A stretch of 5,811 nt of DNA from Pseudomonadota bacterium (GTDB lineage: Bacteria > Pseudomonadota > Alphaproteobacteria > Sphingomonadales > Sphingomonadaceae): NCBI GenBank assembly GCA_023427285.1, contig JAEZBH010000031.1, positions 1 to 5,811 of the forward strand. The letters run 5' to 3'. Below, piece after piece: positions 1-5,811 of the stretch. The notes below the pieces were generated by a model. That model was not told the origin of the DNA. It saw only the letters and a list, made by a program, of their open reading frames with translations, and did not search any database. Position numbers and translations under genes: made by a program. Within the stretch, counting starts at the first letter, position 1. Each line of letters opens with the position of its first letter.

Positions 1-2
1 CA

Positions 3-71
3 GAAATTCTGGGCGCAGCCCGGCTTGCCCAGTTGACCGAAGACGGACTTTATCGCCGAGACGTCTACTGA
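3..71 (+). CDS. possible C-terminal end of an unidentified gene (cut off by left edge)
   Basis: A plus-strand frame is open from the left edge and reads EILGAARLAQLTEDGLYRRDVY before a TGA at 69-71. The residue composition is plausible for the helical end of a real protein, and the gene would be co-directional with bioC about 150 bases downstream. I do not recognise the family; 22 residues are too few. In bacteria that use the BioC-BioH route, bioC often follows bioF or a carboxylesterase gene, but this tail does not clearly match either. Two minus-strand frames are also open across these bases, so this could be a chance frame. Confidence 0.35.
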   Translation, partial: EILGAARLAQLTEDGLYRRDVY

Positions 72-159
72 TCCTGCCAGTCTGGACGGCACTTCTGCAT
101 CCATTCTTGCCGCCCCTATGCTTTTGCCCGTAAGGGAGCCGCAAGGAATGGGAGTGCCC

Positions 160-177
160 GGTGGCCCCAAGGCCGCC
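160..177 (+). other. short GC-rich hairpin just upstream of bioC
   Basis: GGTGGCC-CCAA-GGCCGCC can form a 7-pair stem (one T-G wobble) with a four-base loop, ending 42 bases before the preferred bioC start. No T-run follows, so it is not a standard intrinsic terminator. It may be a leader structure or simply chance in GC-rich DNA. It lies within the optional N-terminal extension from ATG 118. Confidence 0.25.
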
Positions 178-204
178 CTCCGGTTGCAAAGCCAGTGGCA
201 AGAA

Positions 205-209
205 AAGGA
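205..209 (+). promoter_or_regulatory. ribosome binding site deciding the bioC start
   Basis: AAGGA lies 10 bases before the GTG at 220. The in-frame ATG at 118 has no purine-rich sequence before it. The in-frame ATG at 148 has AAGGA directly abutting it, which is too close. The in-frame GTG at 238 has AAAGGA only 3 bases away. The site therefore favours 220, which also gives a protein of normal BioC length. Confidence 0.5.
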
Positions 210-219
210 TAATCGGGTC

Positions 220-981
220 GTGACACGCAAAGGACAGGTGCGCGAAGCGTTCGGCTCTGCCGCCGCCACCTATGACTGTCATGCCTCGGTCCAGCGTCAG
301 GTGGCGGAGCATCTGGCCGAGAAGATCGCCGCCTTGTCGCTGCCGCCAGCGCCGCGCGTGCTGGAGCTGGGCTGCGGCACCGGTTTTCTGTTTGCTGCCC
401 TGCACCCCCGCCTCGCCTATGGCGAGTGGGTGTTCTCTGACCTCTCGCCCGACATGCTTGCCAGAGCGCGAGAGCGGTTCGGCCACATGGCCCACACCCG
501 TTTCGTGGTTATGGATGGCGAACAGCCCGCAATTTCTCCCAACGCCCGGTTCGACCTCATCGTCTCCAGCCTGTCGTTCCAGTGGTTCGAGCATCTGCCC
601 GGAAGCGTTGAGGCGCTGCGCCGCCTGCTCGCCCCCGGCGGCACGCTTGCCTTCAGCACCATGGCGATCGACAGCTTTCACGAATGGCGCGCCAGCCACG
701 CCGCGCTGGGCTTCAAGGCGGCAACACCTGACTACCCCTCGCCCGCCAGCCTTCAGGCGCAGTGGCCGAACGCCTGCCTCAGCGATGAGCACATGCCCCA
801 GACCTACAGCAGCGCGCGTGATTTTCTGATGCACCTGAAAGGCATCGGCGCGCAGGTGCCCGCCGCAGGCCGAACGCCCTTACCGGCGGGAGCCATGGCC
901 CGCGTCATACGCCGGTTCGAAGAGCAGGGCGGTCAGAGCACCTATCACGTCGCCTACTGCCTTATTCCTGCCAAGCATTGA
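220..981 (+). CDS. bioC: BioC, malonyl-[acyl-carrier protein] O-methyltransferase
   Basis: This enzyme is expected to transfer a methyl group from S-adenosylmethionine to the free carboxyl of malonyl-ACP. That lets fatty acid synthesis build the pimeloyl chain of biotin in the cytoplasm. From GTG 220 it is 253 residues, close to E. coli BioC (251). The N-terminus has the BioC signature AFGSAAATYDCHASVQRQ. SAM-binding motif I is VLELGCGTGFL (residues 47-57). D74 in SDLSPDML ends the second strand, and D99 lies in VVMDGE. FDLIVSSLSFQWF (111-123) matches the BioC strand 4 region, and LAPGGTLAFST (137-147) is the post-strand-4 motif. Near the end, LKGIGA (206-211) and STYH (240-243) match E. coli BioC segments, which separates it from generic class I methyltransferases. 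An in-frame ATG at 118 would add 34 residues with no family resemblance. No other biotin gene is visible in the window. No BioR-like operator was recognised upstream. Confidence 0.9.
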   Translation: MTRKGQVREAFGSAAATYDCHASVQRQVAEHLAEKIAALSLPPAPRVLELGCGTGFLFAALHPRLAYGEWVFSDLSPDMLARARERFGHMAHTRFVVMDGEQPAISPNARFDLIVSSLSFQWFEHLPGSVEALRRLLAPGGTLAFSTMAIDSFHEWRASHAALGFKAATPDYPSPASLQAQWPNACLSDEHMPQTYSSARDFLMHLKGIGAQVPAAGRTPLPAGAMARVIRRFEEQGGQSTYHVAYCLIPAKH

Positions 982-1134
982 GAATATATCGACTAGTGCA
1001 GCTCACCTGAACGTTCGCAGCCCGAAAGAAAACCGGGATCATGTTCGTGCGTTGGCTGTTGGGCAGTAAGATTTCCACGCCCACCGTAGCTTTGTGTCAG
1101 CTTTAAATGTCCGTAACGGTGTTGCGAATTATTT
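982..1134. other. spacer between bioC and the glycosyltransferase gene
   Basis: These 153 bases are richer in A and T than the flanking genes, especially 982-995 and 1100-1134. I see no stem followed by a T-run that would end the bioC transcript. TAAGAT (1067-1072) and TTTAAAT (1102-1108) resemble -10 boxes, but neither has a good -35 partner at 16-18 bases. A promoter for the next gene is likely here given the spacing, but I cannot place it. Confidence 0.4.
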
Positions 1135-2319
1135 ATGCACATTGCGATTTTTATTCATGCCCTGACGGTTGGCGGCGCGCAGAATAGAACGCTTGCCATC
1201 GCCAACGGACTGGCTGCGAAGGGTCATAAGGTTGATATGATCGTTGCGGCGCAGGGTGCCCCGAACGAGCGCCAGCTCGACCCTCGCATCCGCTTCATCC
1301 CCCTCGTTCCGCGGACATCGGAAACCGTCGGCAGCGGATTGCGGCGGGTGACCGACCTCATGACCGCAATTCCTGCACTGGTGCGCTATCTGAATTCCGA
1401 GACGCCCGACGTGCTGATCGGCATGGCGAACCACGTCGCCCCCATCGCCGCTTTCGCCCGCACCCTGATGCGCAAGCCGCAGGCAACCACCCTTGTGCTG
1501 CGGGCGAGCAATCACATCACCCATTCATCATCCGCGCAGGGCAATCTGCTGCGCCGTCTGCACCTTCAGCCGTTCTGGCGGCGGGCCGACCATATCATCG
1601 CCGTCTCCCGCTCCGTCGCGCAAAGCCTGACCAGCGGCCTTGGCATTCCGGCAGGGCGGATTTCCGTGCTGCCCAGCCCCATTCTGCCGGATGATCTGAC
1701 GGCCCGCATGGAGGCCGACCCCGGCCACCCGTGGCTTGAGGCAAAAGACCCCGGCCTGCCCGTCATCGTCGGCATCGGGCGCTTCGTGCATCAGAAGGGG
1801 TTCGACCTGCTGATGGAGGCCTTCGCCCGCGTTCACAGCCAGCGCCCAAGCCGCCTTGTGCTGTTCGGCGATGGTCCCTTGCGCGCAGAACTTGAGAACC
1901 GCATCGAGCAGCTCGGCCTGCAAGCGCACGTCTCCCTGCCGGGGATCACCGCCCACCCCTATGCCGTTCTGAGCCGGGCGGACCTGTTCGTTCTGCCCTC
2001 GCGCTGGGAAGGTATGCCCGCCGTTCTGATCGAGGCGCTGGCCGCCGGTTGCCCGGTTGTGGCAGCAGACTGCCCCGGCGGTGTGGCGGAAGTGATCCGC
2101 GACGGCAACCTTGGCGGTCTCGTTCCAACCGATGACGTGCCTGCACTGGCCAATGCCATGCTGGACGCCCTGAACTGCCGGCCAGACCGGGCCATCCTGC
2201 AACGCGCCGTTCGGCCTTACCATGTCGCCTCGGCCATCAACGCCTACGAACACTGGCTCCTGCAAATCGCAAACGGCCAGTCCCCGTCCGTTGCGCCGAA
2301 AACCGGCACCTACGGGTAA
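1135..2319 (+). CDS. GT4-family glycosyltransferase (GT-B fold)
   Basis: The 394-residue protein is a retaining glycosyltransferase of the CAZy GT4 type, which moves a sugar from a nucleotide-sugar donor to an acceptor. Sugar and acceptor cannot be read from the sequence; relatives build exopolysaccharide, capsule, LPS or glycolipids. The N-terminal Rossmann half starts with MHIAIFIHALTVGGAQ, where the glycine-rich loop is G13-G14-A15-Q16. It ends around ADHIIAVSRSVA (151-162), typical of the inter-domain region. The donor-binding half has GRFVHQKGFD (215-224), LFGDGPL (243-249) and ADLFVLPSRWEGMPAVLIEAL, holding the EX7E pair E292 and E300. No signal peptide or membrane span is visible, so it probably acts at the cytoplasmic face of the inner membrane. 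ATG 1135 is chosen because it starts directly at the first beta strand; no good Shine-Dalgarno sequence precedes it. It converges on the TonB-family gene, overlapping it by 10 bases. Confidence 0.88.
   Translation: MHIAIFIHALTVGGAQNRTLAIANGLAAKGHKVDMIVAAQGAPNERQLDPRIRFIPLVPRTSETVGSGLRRVTDLMTAIPALVRYLNSETPDVLIGMANHVAPIAAFARTLMRKPQATTLVLRASNHITHSSSAQGNLLRRLHLQPFWRRADHIIAVSRSVAQSLTSGLGIPAGRISVLPSPILPDDLTARMEADPGHPWLEAKDPGLPVIVGIGRFVHQKGFDLLMEAFARVHSQRPSRLVLFGDGPLRAELENRIEQLGLQAHVSLPGITAHPYAVLSRADLFVLPSRWEGMPAVLIEALAAGCPVVAADCPGGVAEVIRDGNLGGLVPTDDVPALANAMLDALNCRPDRAILQRAVRPYHVASAINAYEHWLLQIANGQSPSVAPKTGTYG
2310..2319. other. 10-base convergent overlap of two gene ends
   Basis: The glycosyltransferase TAA (2317-2319) lies inside the end of the TonB-family gene, whose stop (CTA on the plus strand, 2310-2312) lies inside the glycosyltransferase gene. 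No room exists here for a dedicated terminator, so the two transcripts probably run into each other and overlap at their 3' ends. Confidence 0.8.
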
Positions 2320-3050
2320 TAATCGTAGAGCATGACGCGCCCGTCCGCCTGAAAGCGGATGGGAACGAGCGTCCATGACATCACCGGGCGGCGGCCGCGC
2401 TCTGCCGGAATGAAACGCCACCGCAGAACCGTCTGCACCGCCGCCTCATCGAGGCGGGCATGACCGCTGCTTTTGAAGATTTGCGCAGAATGCCCCCGGC
2501 CTTGCGGCGTCACCAGCACGCGCAGCACGACCGAGCCCTCCTCTTTTGCGCCAAGAGATGCGGCGGGATAAACCGGCAACCTGTTCTGAAGGAAGGCCGC
2601 GTCATAGGTGGGCGGGGCCATGAAATCGAAGCCCCGGCCTCCAAGCGAATTGGCGGCAATCAGGGGCGTGAGCGCCTCCTCTGCAATCACGGCCTCAACC
2701 GCTCGGGGCTTTTGCGGCTGCATTGCCCGCCGTCTCGCCTCCAGGGGCATCGGCACGTCCGGGGCAACCACCGGCACGGTAACCGGCAGCAGCGGCATCG
2801 GGGGCGCACGGCCTGACGCCGCCTGTTCTAACGCCGCCTGTGCAGCCTCAGGCAAGAACACCGCCCGCTCCAGCCGGAGAACCGGCCCGTCCGGCGCATC
2901 GGGCAGAATGATCCGGTAGGTCAGCAGCAGCCCCATAACCCCCAGATGCAAGAGCGCCACAACGCCCGATATCCACGCGCGGGCCAGCCAGAATTGATCC
3001 GGGCCTGGCCGGTAATGCCTGATCGGGTGCCGGAGTGCAGACGGGGCCAT
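2310..3050 (-). CDS. TonB-family energy transducer
   Basis: The 246-residue protein has the three-part TonB plan. It starts with a short cytoplasmic tail rich in R and H. One membrane span follows (about 26-48, AWISGVVALLHLGVMGLLL), in which H35 sits like the essential H20 of E. coli TonB. A periplasmic linker rich in P, A and V covers about 50-150 (P-rich at 83-102). A TonB C-terminal domain follows at about 153-234: NRLPVYP (156-162), EEGSVVLRVLVTPQG (170-184), SSGHARLDEAAV (194-205) and WRFIPA (211-216). TonB proteins couple the ExbB-ExbD proton motor to TonB-dependent outer-membrane receptors. Neither exbB, exbD nor a receptor gene is in the window, so it may be an accessory TonB using a motor encoded elsewhere. 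A 12-residue tail follows the domain and ends LYDYYP. The gene lies 94 bases downstream of the GH5 gene in the same direction. ATG 3050 lacks a clear Shine-Dalgarno sequence, and the frame stays open for some codons upstream, so the start is only probable. Confidence 0.85.
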   Translation of the reverse strand: MAPSALRHPIRHYRPGPDQFWLARAWISGVVALLHLGVMGLLLTYRIILPDAPDGPVLRLERAVFLPEAAQAALEQAASGRAPPMPLLPVTVPVVAPDVPMPLEARRRAMQPQKPRAVEAVIAEEALTPLIAANSLGGRGFDFMAPPTYDAAFLQNRLPVYPAASLGAKEEGSVVLRVLVTPQGRGHSAQIFKSSGHARLDEAAVQTVLRWRFIPAERGRRPVMSWTLVPIRFQADGRVMLYDYYP

Positions 3051-3100
3051 AAAAGAGCGACAGAAAACCGAAGATCCGCTCTGGTAGCCCGAGTGCCGAG

Positions 3101-3126
3101 GGGGCGCAAACGGTTTCCCGCGCCCC
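3101..3126. repeat. inverted repeat between the GH5 and TonB-family genes
   Basis: GGGGCGC (3101-3107) and GCGCCCC (3120-3126) form a perfect 7-pair stem around a 12-base loop. It lies 18 bases past the GH5 stop codon on the minus strand. No T-run follows on either strand, so it is not a textbook intrinsic terminator. It could protect the 3' end of the GH5 message or cause partial attenuation before the TonB-family gene. Confidence 0.35.
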
Positions 3127-3144
3127 GTCTCCTGCCTGCATCCC

Positions 3145-5124
3145 TCAAACCAGTGGGCGGATCACCAGTTGCGCCATGCCATGGGCCAGGGACCGCACGT
3201 CAACCCGCTGCTCCTGCGCGTTCACCCGCACCGAACAGGGCGAGCCCATGTTTTCAATGACGAACCCGGTTGGATACTGCGCCTGCGGCACATAGATTTC
3301 CGTGGGGGCAGACACGCCCGGATCCCCCATCAGCACGCAGCGGAAGATCCGCGTGCTGCGGCTGAAGCGCATCATCATGAGGCGACCCTGCACCTTGCCG
3401 ACATAGGGCCGGCAAAACCCCTCAACGGCGCGGCCTCCCGCGTTCGGATCGTTCATGTCGTCGATCTGGTCGCGCGAGAAAATCGACAGGTCTTCCTGAT
3501 TCCAGCCATCCCCGATGCGCGGATCATTGCGATTGCTGACGGTGTAATTCCAGAGTGTGCTGCACAGCAGCAACTCATCCATCGCATCGTACATCAGATC
3601 GAGCGCATCGCTCTGCTTGCGCCAGACCTCCGGCCCCCGCTCGCCCCGCGCCCATGCGGAGTAAGACGCGCCGTTATCCAGATTGAACGGCAGGCCGAAC
3701 TCGCCCACCAGCACGGGCGCGCCCTGCGGCAATGCAGAAGCCGCCGCCTTCAACAGCCGCAACTGGCGCACATAAATCCGCCCCAGCTCCCAACGATTGC
3801 GCGCCCGCTCCCGCGTCAGCAGATCGGTATGATCCCCCGGCTCGAAGGAGGAGGTGGCCAGCGCCGTTATGTCATACCAATGGCCCGCCACCGCCGTTGC
3901 CTCAGGCAGCTGGCTTGGGTAGGTGCGCCCGTCGCGAAAGCCGTTCGGGTCAATTTCCGCAAAAATCATCCACTCCTTGTTCCAGGCGCGCACGGCGCTT
4001 GCCACCTGCCGAAAGAACGGGCCAAAGCAGTCATCGGCAATATTGACCATCTGCCCATTGACCATACGGAAGGCATCTTCCCGAAGCGGCACGGGCTGGT
4101 CGCCCCGCATGGTATAAATTCCCGCCTTCTCGAACGCGCAGTCCACCCCCGCCTTCCAGATGGAAACGCCGTTGGGATTAAGGCACCGCTCACCAACCGG
4201 CACCGCCCGCTCCAACCCGGCATGATGCGCCAAGCGGGGCACGCAGATGGGGATGCCGCGCGCGGCAACCAGACCATCCAGCGGCGAGAGCGCAAGGCCG
4301 GGCATGGGCGGGGCCAGTTTCTCAAACGAAGGCGTCAGGTGCCGGTAGGTCAGGCGTGTGCCAACCCAGCCGATGCCCGGCTCGTTCAGGGTGTTGAAGC
4401 CAAGAATGTTGGGCAGATGCGCCACCCGCCGCGCCACTTCCGCCATTGCGGCAATATAGTGCCCCTGAAGGAAGCGCTGCACATTGGTTCCGCCGATTTC
4501 CCACTCAGGCGTTGCCAGTTGCCCCAGCCAGAACAGCGTCCACACAATTCCGTTGGCCGGGAGCCAGTAATTGCTCGTCCACGCCATTTGCGGATACCCC
4601 GGCTGATGGGGATTAGGATCGGAATAATCGAAGGCGGCCTGCATGACGAGCGCAGCATCAGCATCGGGGAATTTGGTGAAATCCAGCCCGAGGGCATCGA
4701 ACACCCAGCCTGGCGCGCCATCCCCGCCCGACATGCGCGACCACACGTCCTGATGCAGGTCGATGATGATGTAAAAGCCGTGCTCACCGGCGCGCTCACA
4801 GACATGGGCGAAGTAATCGAGGAAATCCTCGTCATACTGCCCCGGCCCGGCGTGTTCGATGGCCTCCCACGTCGTCAGCAGCCGCAGGCAGTTGAAGCCC
4901 CAATGCCGCAGCCGCCCCAGATGCTCGTCCGCCTCCGCCAGCGGGAACGGGCGGCCAATGAACGAAGCCGAACGGTGATCGGAGAAGTCGGTGGGGAAGT
5001 TGGTGCCGCCATTGGGATACGGCACCTTGCTGTCACCGCCCAGATTGACGCCGCGCAGCATGACCTGGCGGCCCTCGTTATCCAGAAACAATGATCCGGC
5101 AATGCGAACACGTGACAGCGGCAT
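3145..5124 (-). CDS. GH5 glycoside hydrolase, GH5_12-like (glucosylceramidase / steryl-glucosidase type)
   Basis: This is a retaining beta-glycosidase of clan GH-A. From ATG 5124 it has 659 residues. A TIM barrel starts near LRGVNLGGDSKVPYP (23-37). It continues with GRPFPLAEADEHLGRLRHWG (57-76), LTTWEAIEHAGPGQYD (83-98) and IDLHQDVWSRMSGGDGAPGW (121-140). The acid/base glutamate is E248 in FNTLNEPG and the nucleophile is E475 in VLVGEFGLPFN. The aglycone-side tryptophan region is LWNYTVSN (W525), followed by WNQEDLS (541-547). A C-terminal beta-sandwich-like domain (about 570-659, with APTEIYVP at 606-613) corresponds to Glyco_hydro_5_C. These segments recall fungal GH5_12 enzymes (EGCrP1, EGCrP2/Sgl1), which cleave glucosylceramide and ergosteryl-beta-glucoside inside cells. 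No signal peptide is seen, so it is probably cytoplasmic. The true substrate is unknown: glucosylceramide, a steryl or hopanoid glycoside, or another glycolipid. A TTG at 5160 would add 12 residues, but GGAG lies 9 bases before ATG 5124. It is the first gene of a possible two-gene unit with the TonB-family gene. Confidence 0.87.
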   Translation of the reverse strand: MPLSRVRIAGSLFLDNEGRQVMLRGVNLGGDSKVPYPNGGTNFPTDFSDHRSASFIGRPFPLAEADEHLGRLRHWGFNCLRLLTTWEAIEHAGPGQYDEDFLDYFAHVCERAGEHGFYIIIDLHQDVWSRMSGGDGAPGWVFDALGLDFTKFPDADAALVMQAAFDYSDPNPHQPGYPQMAWTSNYWLPANGIVWTLFWLGQLATPEWEIGGTNVQRFLQGHYIAAMAEVARRVAHLPNILGFNTLNEPGIGWVGTRLTYRHLTPSFEKLAPPMPGLALSPLDGLVAARGIPICVPRLAHHAGLERAVPVGERCLNPNGVSIWKAGVDCAFEKAGIYTMRGDQPVPLREDAFRMVNGQMVNIADDCFGPFFRQVASAVRAWNKEWMIFAEIDPNGFRDGRTYPSQLPEATAVAGHWYDITALATSSFEPGDHTDLLTRERARNRWELGRIYVRQLRLLKAAASALPQGAPVLVGEFGLPFNLDNGASYSAWARGERGPEVWRKQSDALDLMYDAMDELLLCSTLWNYTVSNRNDPRIGDGWNQEDLSIFSRDQIDDMNDPNAGGRAVEGFCRPYVGKVQGRLMMMRFSRSTRIFRCVLMGDPGVSAPTEIYVPQAQYPTGFVIENMGSPCSVRVNAQEQRVDVRSLAHGMAQLVIRPLV

Positions 5125-5133
5125 GGCTTTTTG

Positions 5134-5137
5134 CTCC
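5134..5137 (-). promoter_or_regulatory. ribosome binding site of the GH5 gene
   Basis: On the minus strand GGAG is followed by nine bases (CAAAAAGC-rich spacer) and then ATG at 5124-5122. Spacing and sequence are close to ideal. The site selects this ATG over the in-frame TTG at 5160. Confidence 0.65.
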
Positions 5138-5286
5138 AATCCGCCCGACCCCGGCCGCAAGCCGGATCCGGAACGATCCAGCCTGACAAACGGCCTTGAT
5201 GCACGGAATCAGGACCTTGCCTAGAACGCTGGAGGGCAACCAACAGATGCCATAGCCAGGCTGGTTCGGGGCAAAAGAGACCCCTA

Positions 5287-5300
5287 ATCGGTCAACCGAT
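5287..5300. promoter_or_regulatory. operator-like dyad ATCGGT-CA-ACCGAT
   Basis: Two perfect 6-base half sites are separated by two bases, the size and symmetry of a dimeric repressor site. It lies about 160 bases from the GH5 start and 200 bases from the exonuclease start. On the minus strand it contains TTGACC, a fair -35 match, but no -10 follows at 16-18 bases. The regulator is unknown. Confidence 0.3.
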
Positions 5301-5434
5301 GCCCGGTTCAGGCGAATAACCCGTCCGCGGCCTTGAAAAGACAGGGCCAAATGGTTTACGGACAGTCTCAAGCCCGTGCCCTGCCCGGCCGGGCCAACCC
5401 ATTGGAGTCTGACTGCTGCGCAAGCGCCCCAGGG

Positions 5435-5452
5435 CGCACAATATACTGTGCG
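5435..5452. promoter_or_regulatory. 18-base dyad overlapping a TATACT -10-like box
   Basis: CGCACAATATACTGTGCG is symmetric in 8 of its 9 base pairs; only A5441 against C5446 breaks it. TATACT (5442-5447) matches the sigma-70 -10 consensus at 5 of 6 bases and lies 52 bases before the exonuclease ATG. No good -35 is visible at 16-18 bases. The arrangement suits a repressor site covering a promoter, or an RNA hairpin in the leader. The GC hairpin at 5424-5437 overlaps its left edge. Confidence 0.35.
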
Positions 5453-5499
5453 GCAATTCGCCAGGCTGCACCTCGTGCATCAGGCGTAGAAAGCCACAC

Positions 5500-5811
5500 A
5501 TGTCCTCTCGTATCCTTGCTATTGATTTTGAAGCCGCCGACAACGGAACGGACAGCGCCTGCGCCGTTGGCCTTGCGCTCATCCAGAATGGCAAGATCAC
5601 AGAACAATCCCACTATCTGATCCGCCCGCCGCGCCAGAGGATCATTTATTCCGATATCCACGGCATCTTCTGGGAAGACGTGGCCGATCAGCCGACCTTC
5701 GGCGAGCTGTGGCCCGAACTTGAGCCGATCTTCCAGAAGGCCGACTTCTTCGTGGCGCACAGCGCCCGTTACGACCGCAGCATCCTTTACGGCTCGTGCG
5801 CGGCCTACGGC
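5500..5811 (+). CDS. DEDDh (DnaQ-like) 3'-5' exonuclease domain protein, N-terminal part
   Basis: The frame runs from ATG 5500 to the window edge, giving 104 residues without a stop, so the gene is cut off. It starts with ILAIDFEAAD, where D9 and E11 are the Exo I acidic pair that binds a catalytic metal. IIYSDIHGIFWEDVADQPTF (48-67) follows, with the I-H-G-I-x-x-E-D-V pattern usual in DNA polymerase III epsilon-like exonucleases. Then come a helix (68-80) and FFVAHSARYDRSIL (83-96), where D92 is the Exo II aspartate. The Exo III histidine and aspartate should lie beyond the window. Such proteins remove nucleotides from 3' ends of DNA or RNA in proofreading, repair or RNA turnover; which applies here cannot be told. 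Exo II reads HSARYD rather than the common HNAxFD. Only a weak purine stretch (AGAAAG, 5488-5493) precedes the ATG. It is divergent from the GH5 gene. Confidence 0.8.
   Translation, partial: MSSRILAIDFEAADNGTDSACAVGLALIQNGKITEQSHYLIRPPRQRIIYSDIHGIFWEDVADQPTFGELWPELEPIFQKADFFVAHSARYDRSILYGSCAAYG

Larger units (their letters stand above)
5125..5499. other. divergent intergenic region between GH5 and exonuclease genes
   Basis: These 375 bases lie between two genes read outward, so both upstream control regions should be here. I found no credible protein: the open frames lack family resemblance and good start sites. The region holds several short palindromes: CCGGATCCGG (5162-5171), ATCGGT-CA-ACCGAT (5287-5300), GCCCGGCCGGGC (5383-5394), GCGCCC-CA-GGGCGC (5424-5437) and the 18-base dyad at 5435-5452. 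No complete sigma-70 promoter could be placed for either direction. TTGAAA (5333-5338) resembles a -35 box but has no good -10 partner. Confidence 0.6.

Noticed and set aside
121..219. Possible cobalamin, SAM or other riboswitch before bioC
   Set aside because: The purine-rich and GC-paired stretches look superficially similar, but the conserved cores of known classes are not present.
1528..2421. 297-codon minus-strand open frame antisense to the glycosyltransferase gene
   Set aside because: Same codon-register effect; the product has no recognisable domain and the opposite strand carries clear GT4 motifs.
3054..3082. AGAGCG/CGCTCT stem followed on the minus strand by TTTT just before the TonB-family ATG, as a terminator
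   Set aside because: The stem is only 6 pairs with a 17-base loop and the T-run is 4 bases, too weak for an intrinsic terminator call.
3169..5094. 641-codon plus-strand open frame antisense to the GH5 gene
   Set aside because: It is in exact codon register with GH5, so a stop appears only where GH5 uses TTA, CTA or TCA, which are rare in this GC-rich DNA. Its translation is rich in R, H, P and A and has no family motif, whereas the GH5 strand has full catalytic motifs.
5333..5499. Small protein-coding frame in the divergent intergenic region
   Set aside because: The frame starting at 5333 runs on into the exonuclease gene in another frame, has low-complexity composition and no convincing ribosome binding site.

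Overview
The window is GC-rich DNA from a Gram-negative bacterium, most likely an alphaproteobacterium. The evidence is a TonB-type energy transducer (which implies an outer membrane), a BioC of proteobacterial type, and strong GC bias with few TTA, CTA or TCA codons. I cannot name the genus. Sphingolipid-making alphaproteobacteria (sphingomonads, Acetobacteraceae) would fit the lipid-glycosidase homologue found here, but that is inference.

Layout from left to right: (1) the possible last 22 codons of an unidentified plus-strand gene, ending at 71; (2) bioC on the plus strand, probably starting at GTG 220, encoding malonyl-ACP O-methyltransferase of early biotin synthesis; (3) a 153-base spacer with no clear terminator or promoter; (4) a GT4-family glycosyltransferase on the plus strand (1135-2319); (5) a TonB-family energy transducer on the minus strand (2310-3050), whose 3' end overlaps the glycosyltransferase gene by 10 bases; (6) a large glycoside hydrolase of family 5 on the minus strand (start best placed at 5124, end 3145), which lies upstream of the TonB gene in the same direction; (7) a 375-base divergent intergenic region rich in short palindromes; (8) the first 104 codons of a DEDDh (DnaQ-like) 3'-5' exonuclease domain protein on the plus strand, starting at 5500 and running off the right edge.

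The genes do not form one obvious pathway. The most distinctive is the GH5 protein. Its whole length, including its C-terminal beta-sandwich-like domain, reads like the GH5_12 group, known from fungal intracellular glucosylceramidases and steryl-beta-glucosidases (EGCrP1, EGCrP2/Sgl1). It has no signal peptide, so a cytoplasmic enzyme acting on a glycosylated lipid is a reasonable hypothesis. The convergent GT4 glycosyltransferase could be involved in making a glycoconjugate, but nothing in the sequence ties the two together. The rest looks like ordinary chromosomal content. I found no mobile elements, CRISPR arrays, tRNA or rRNA genes.
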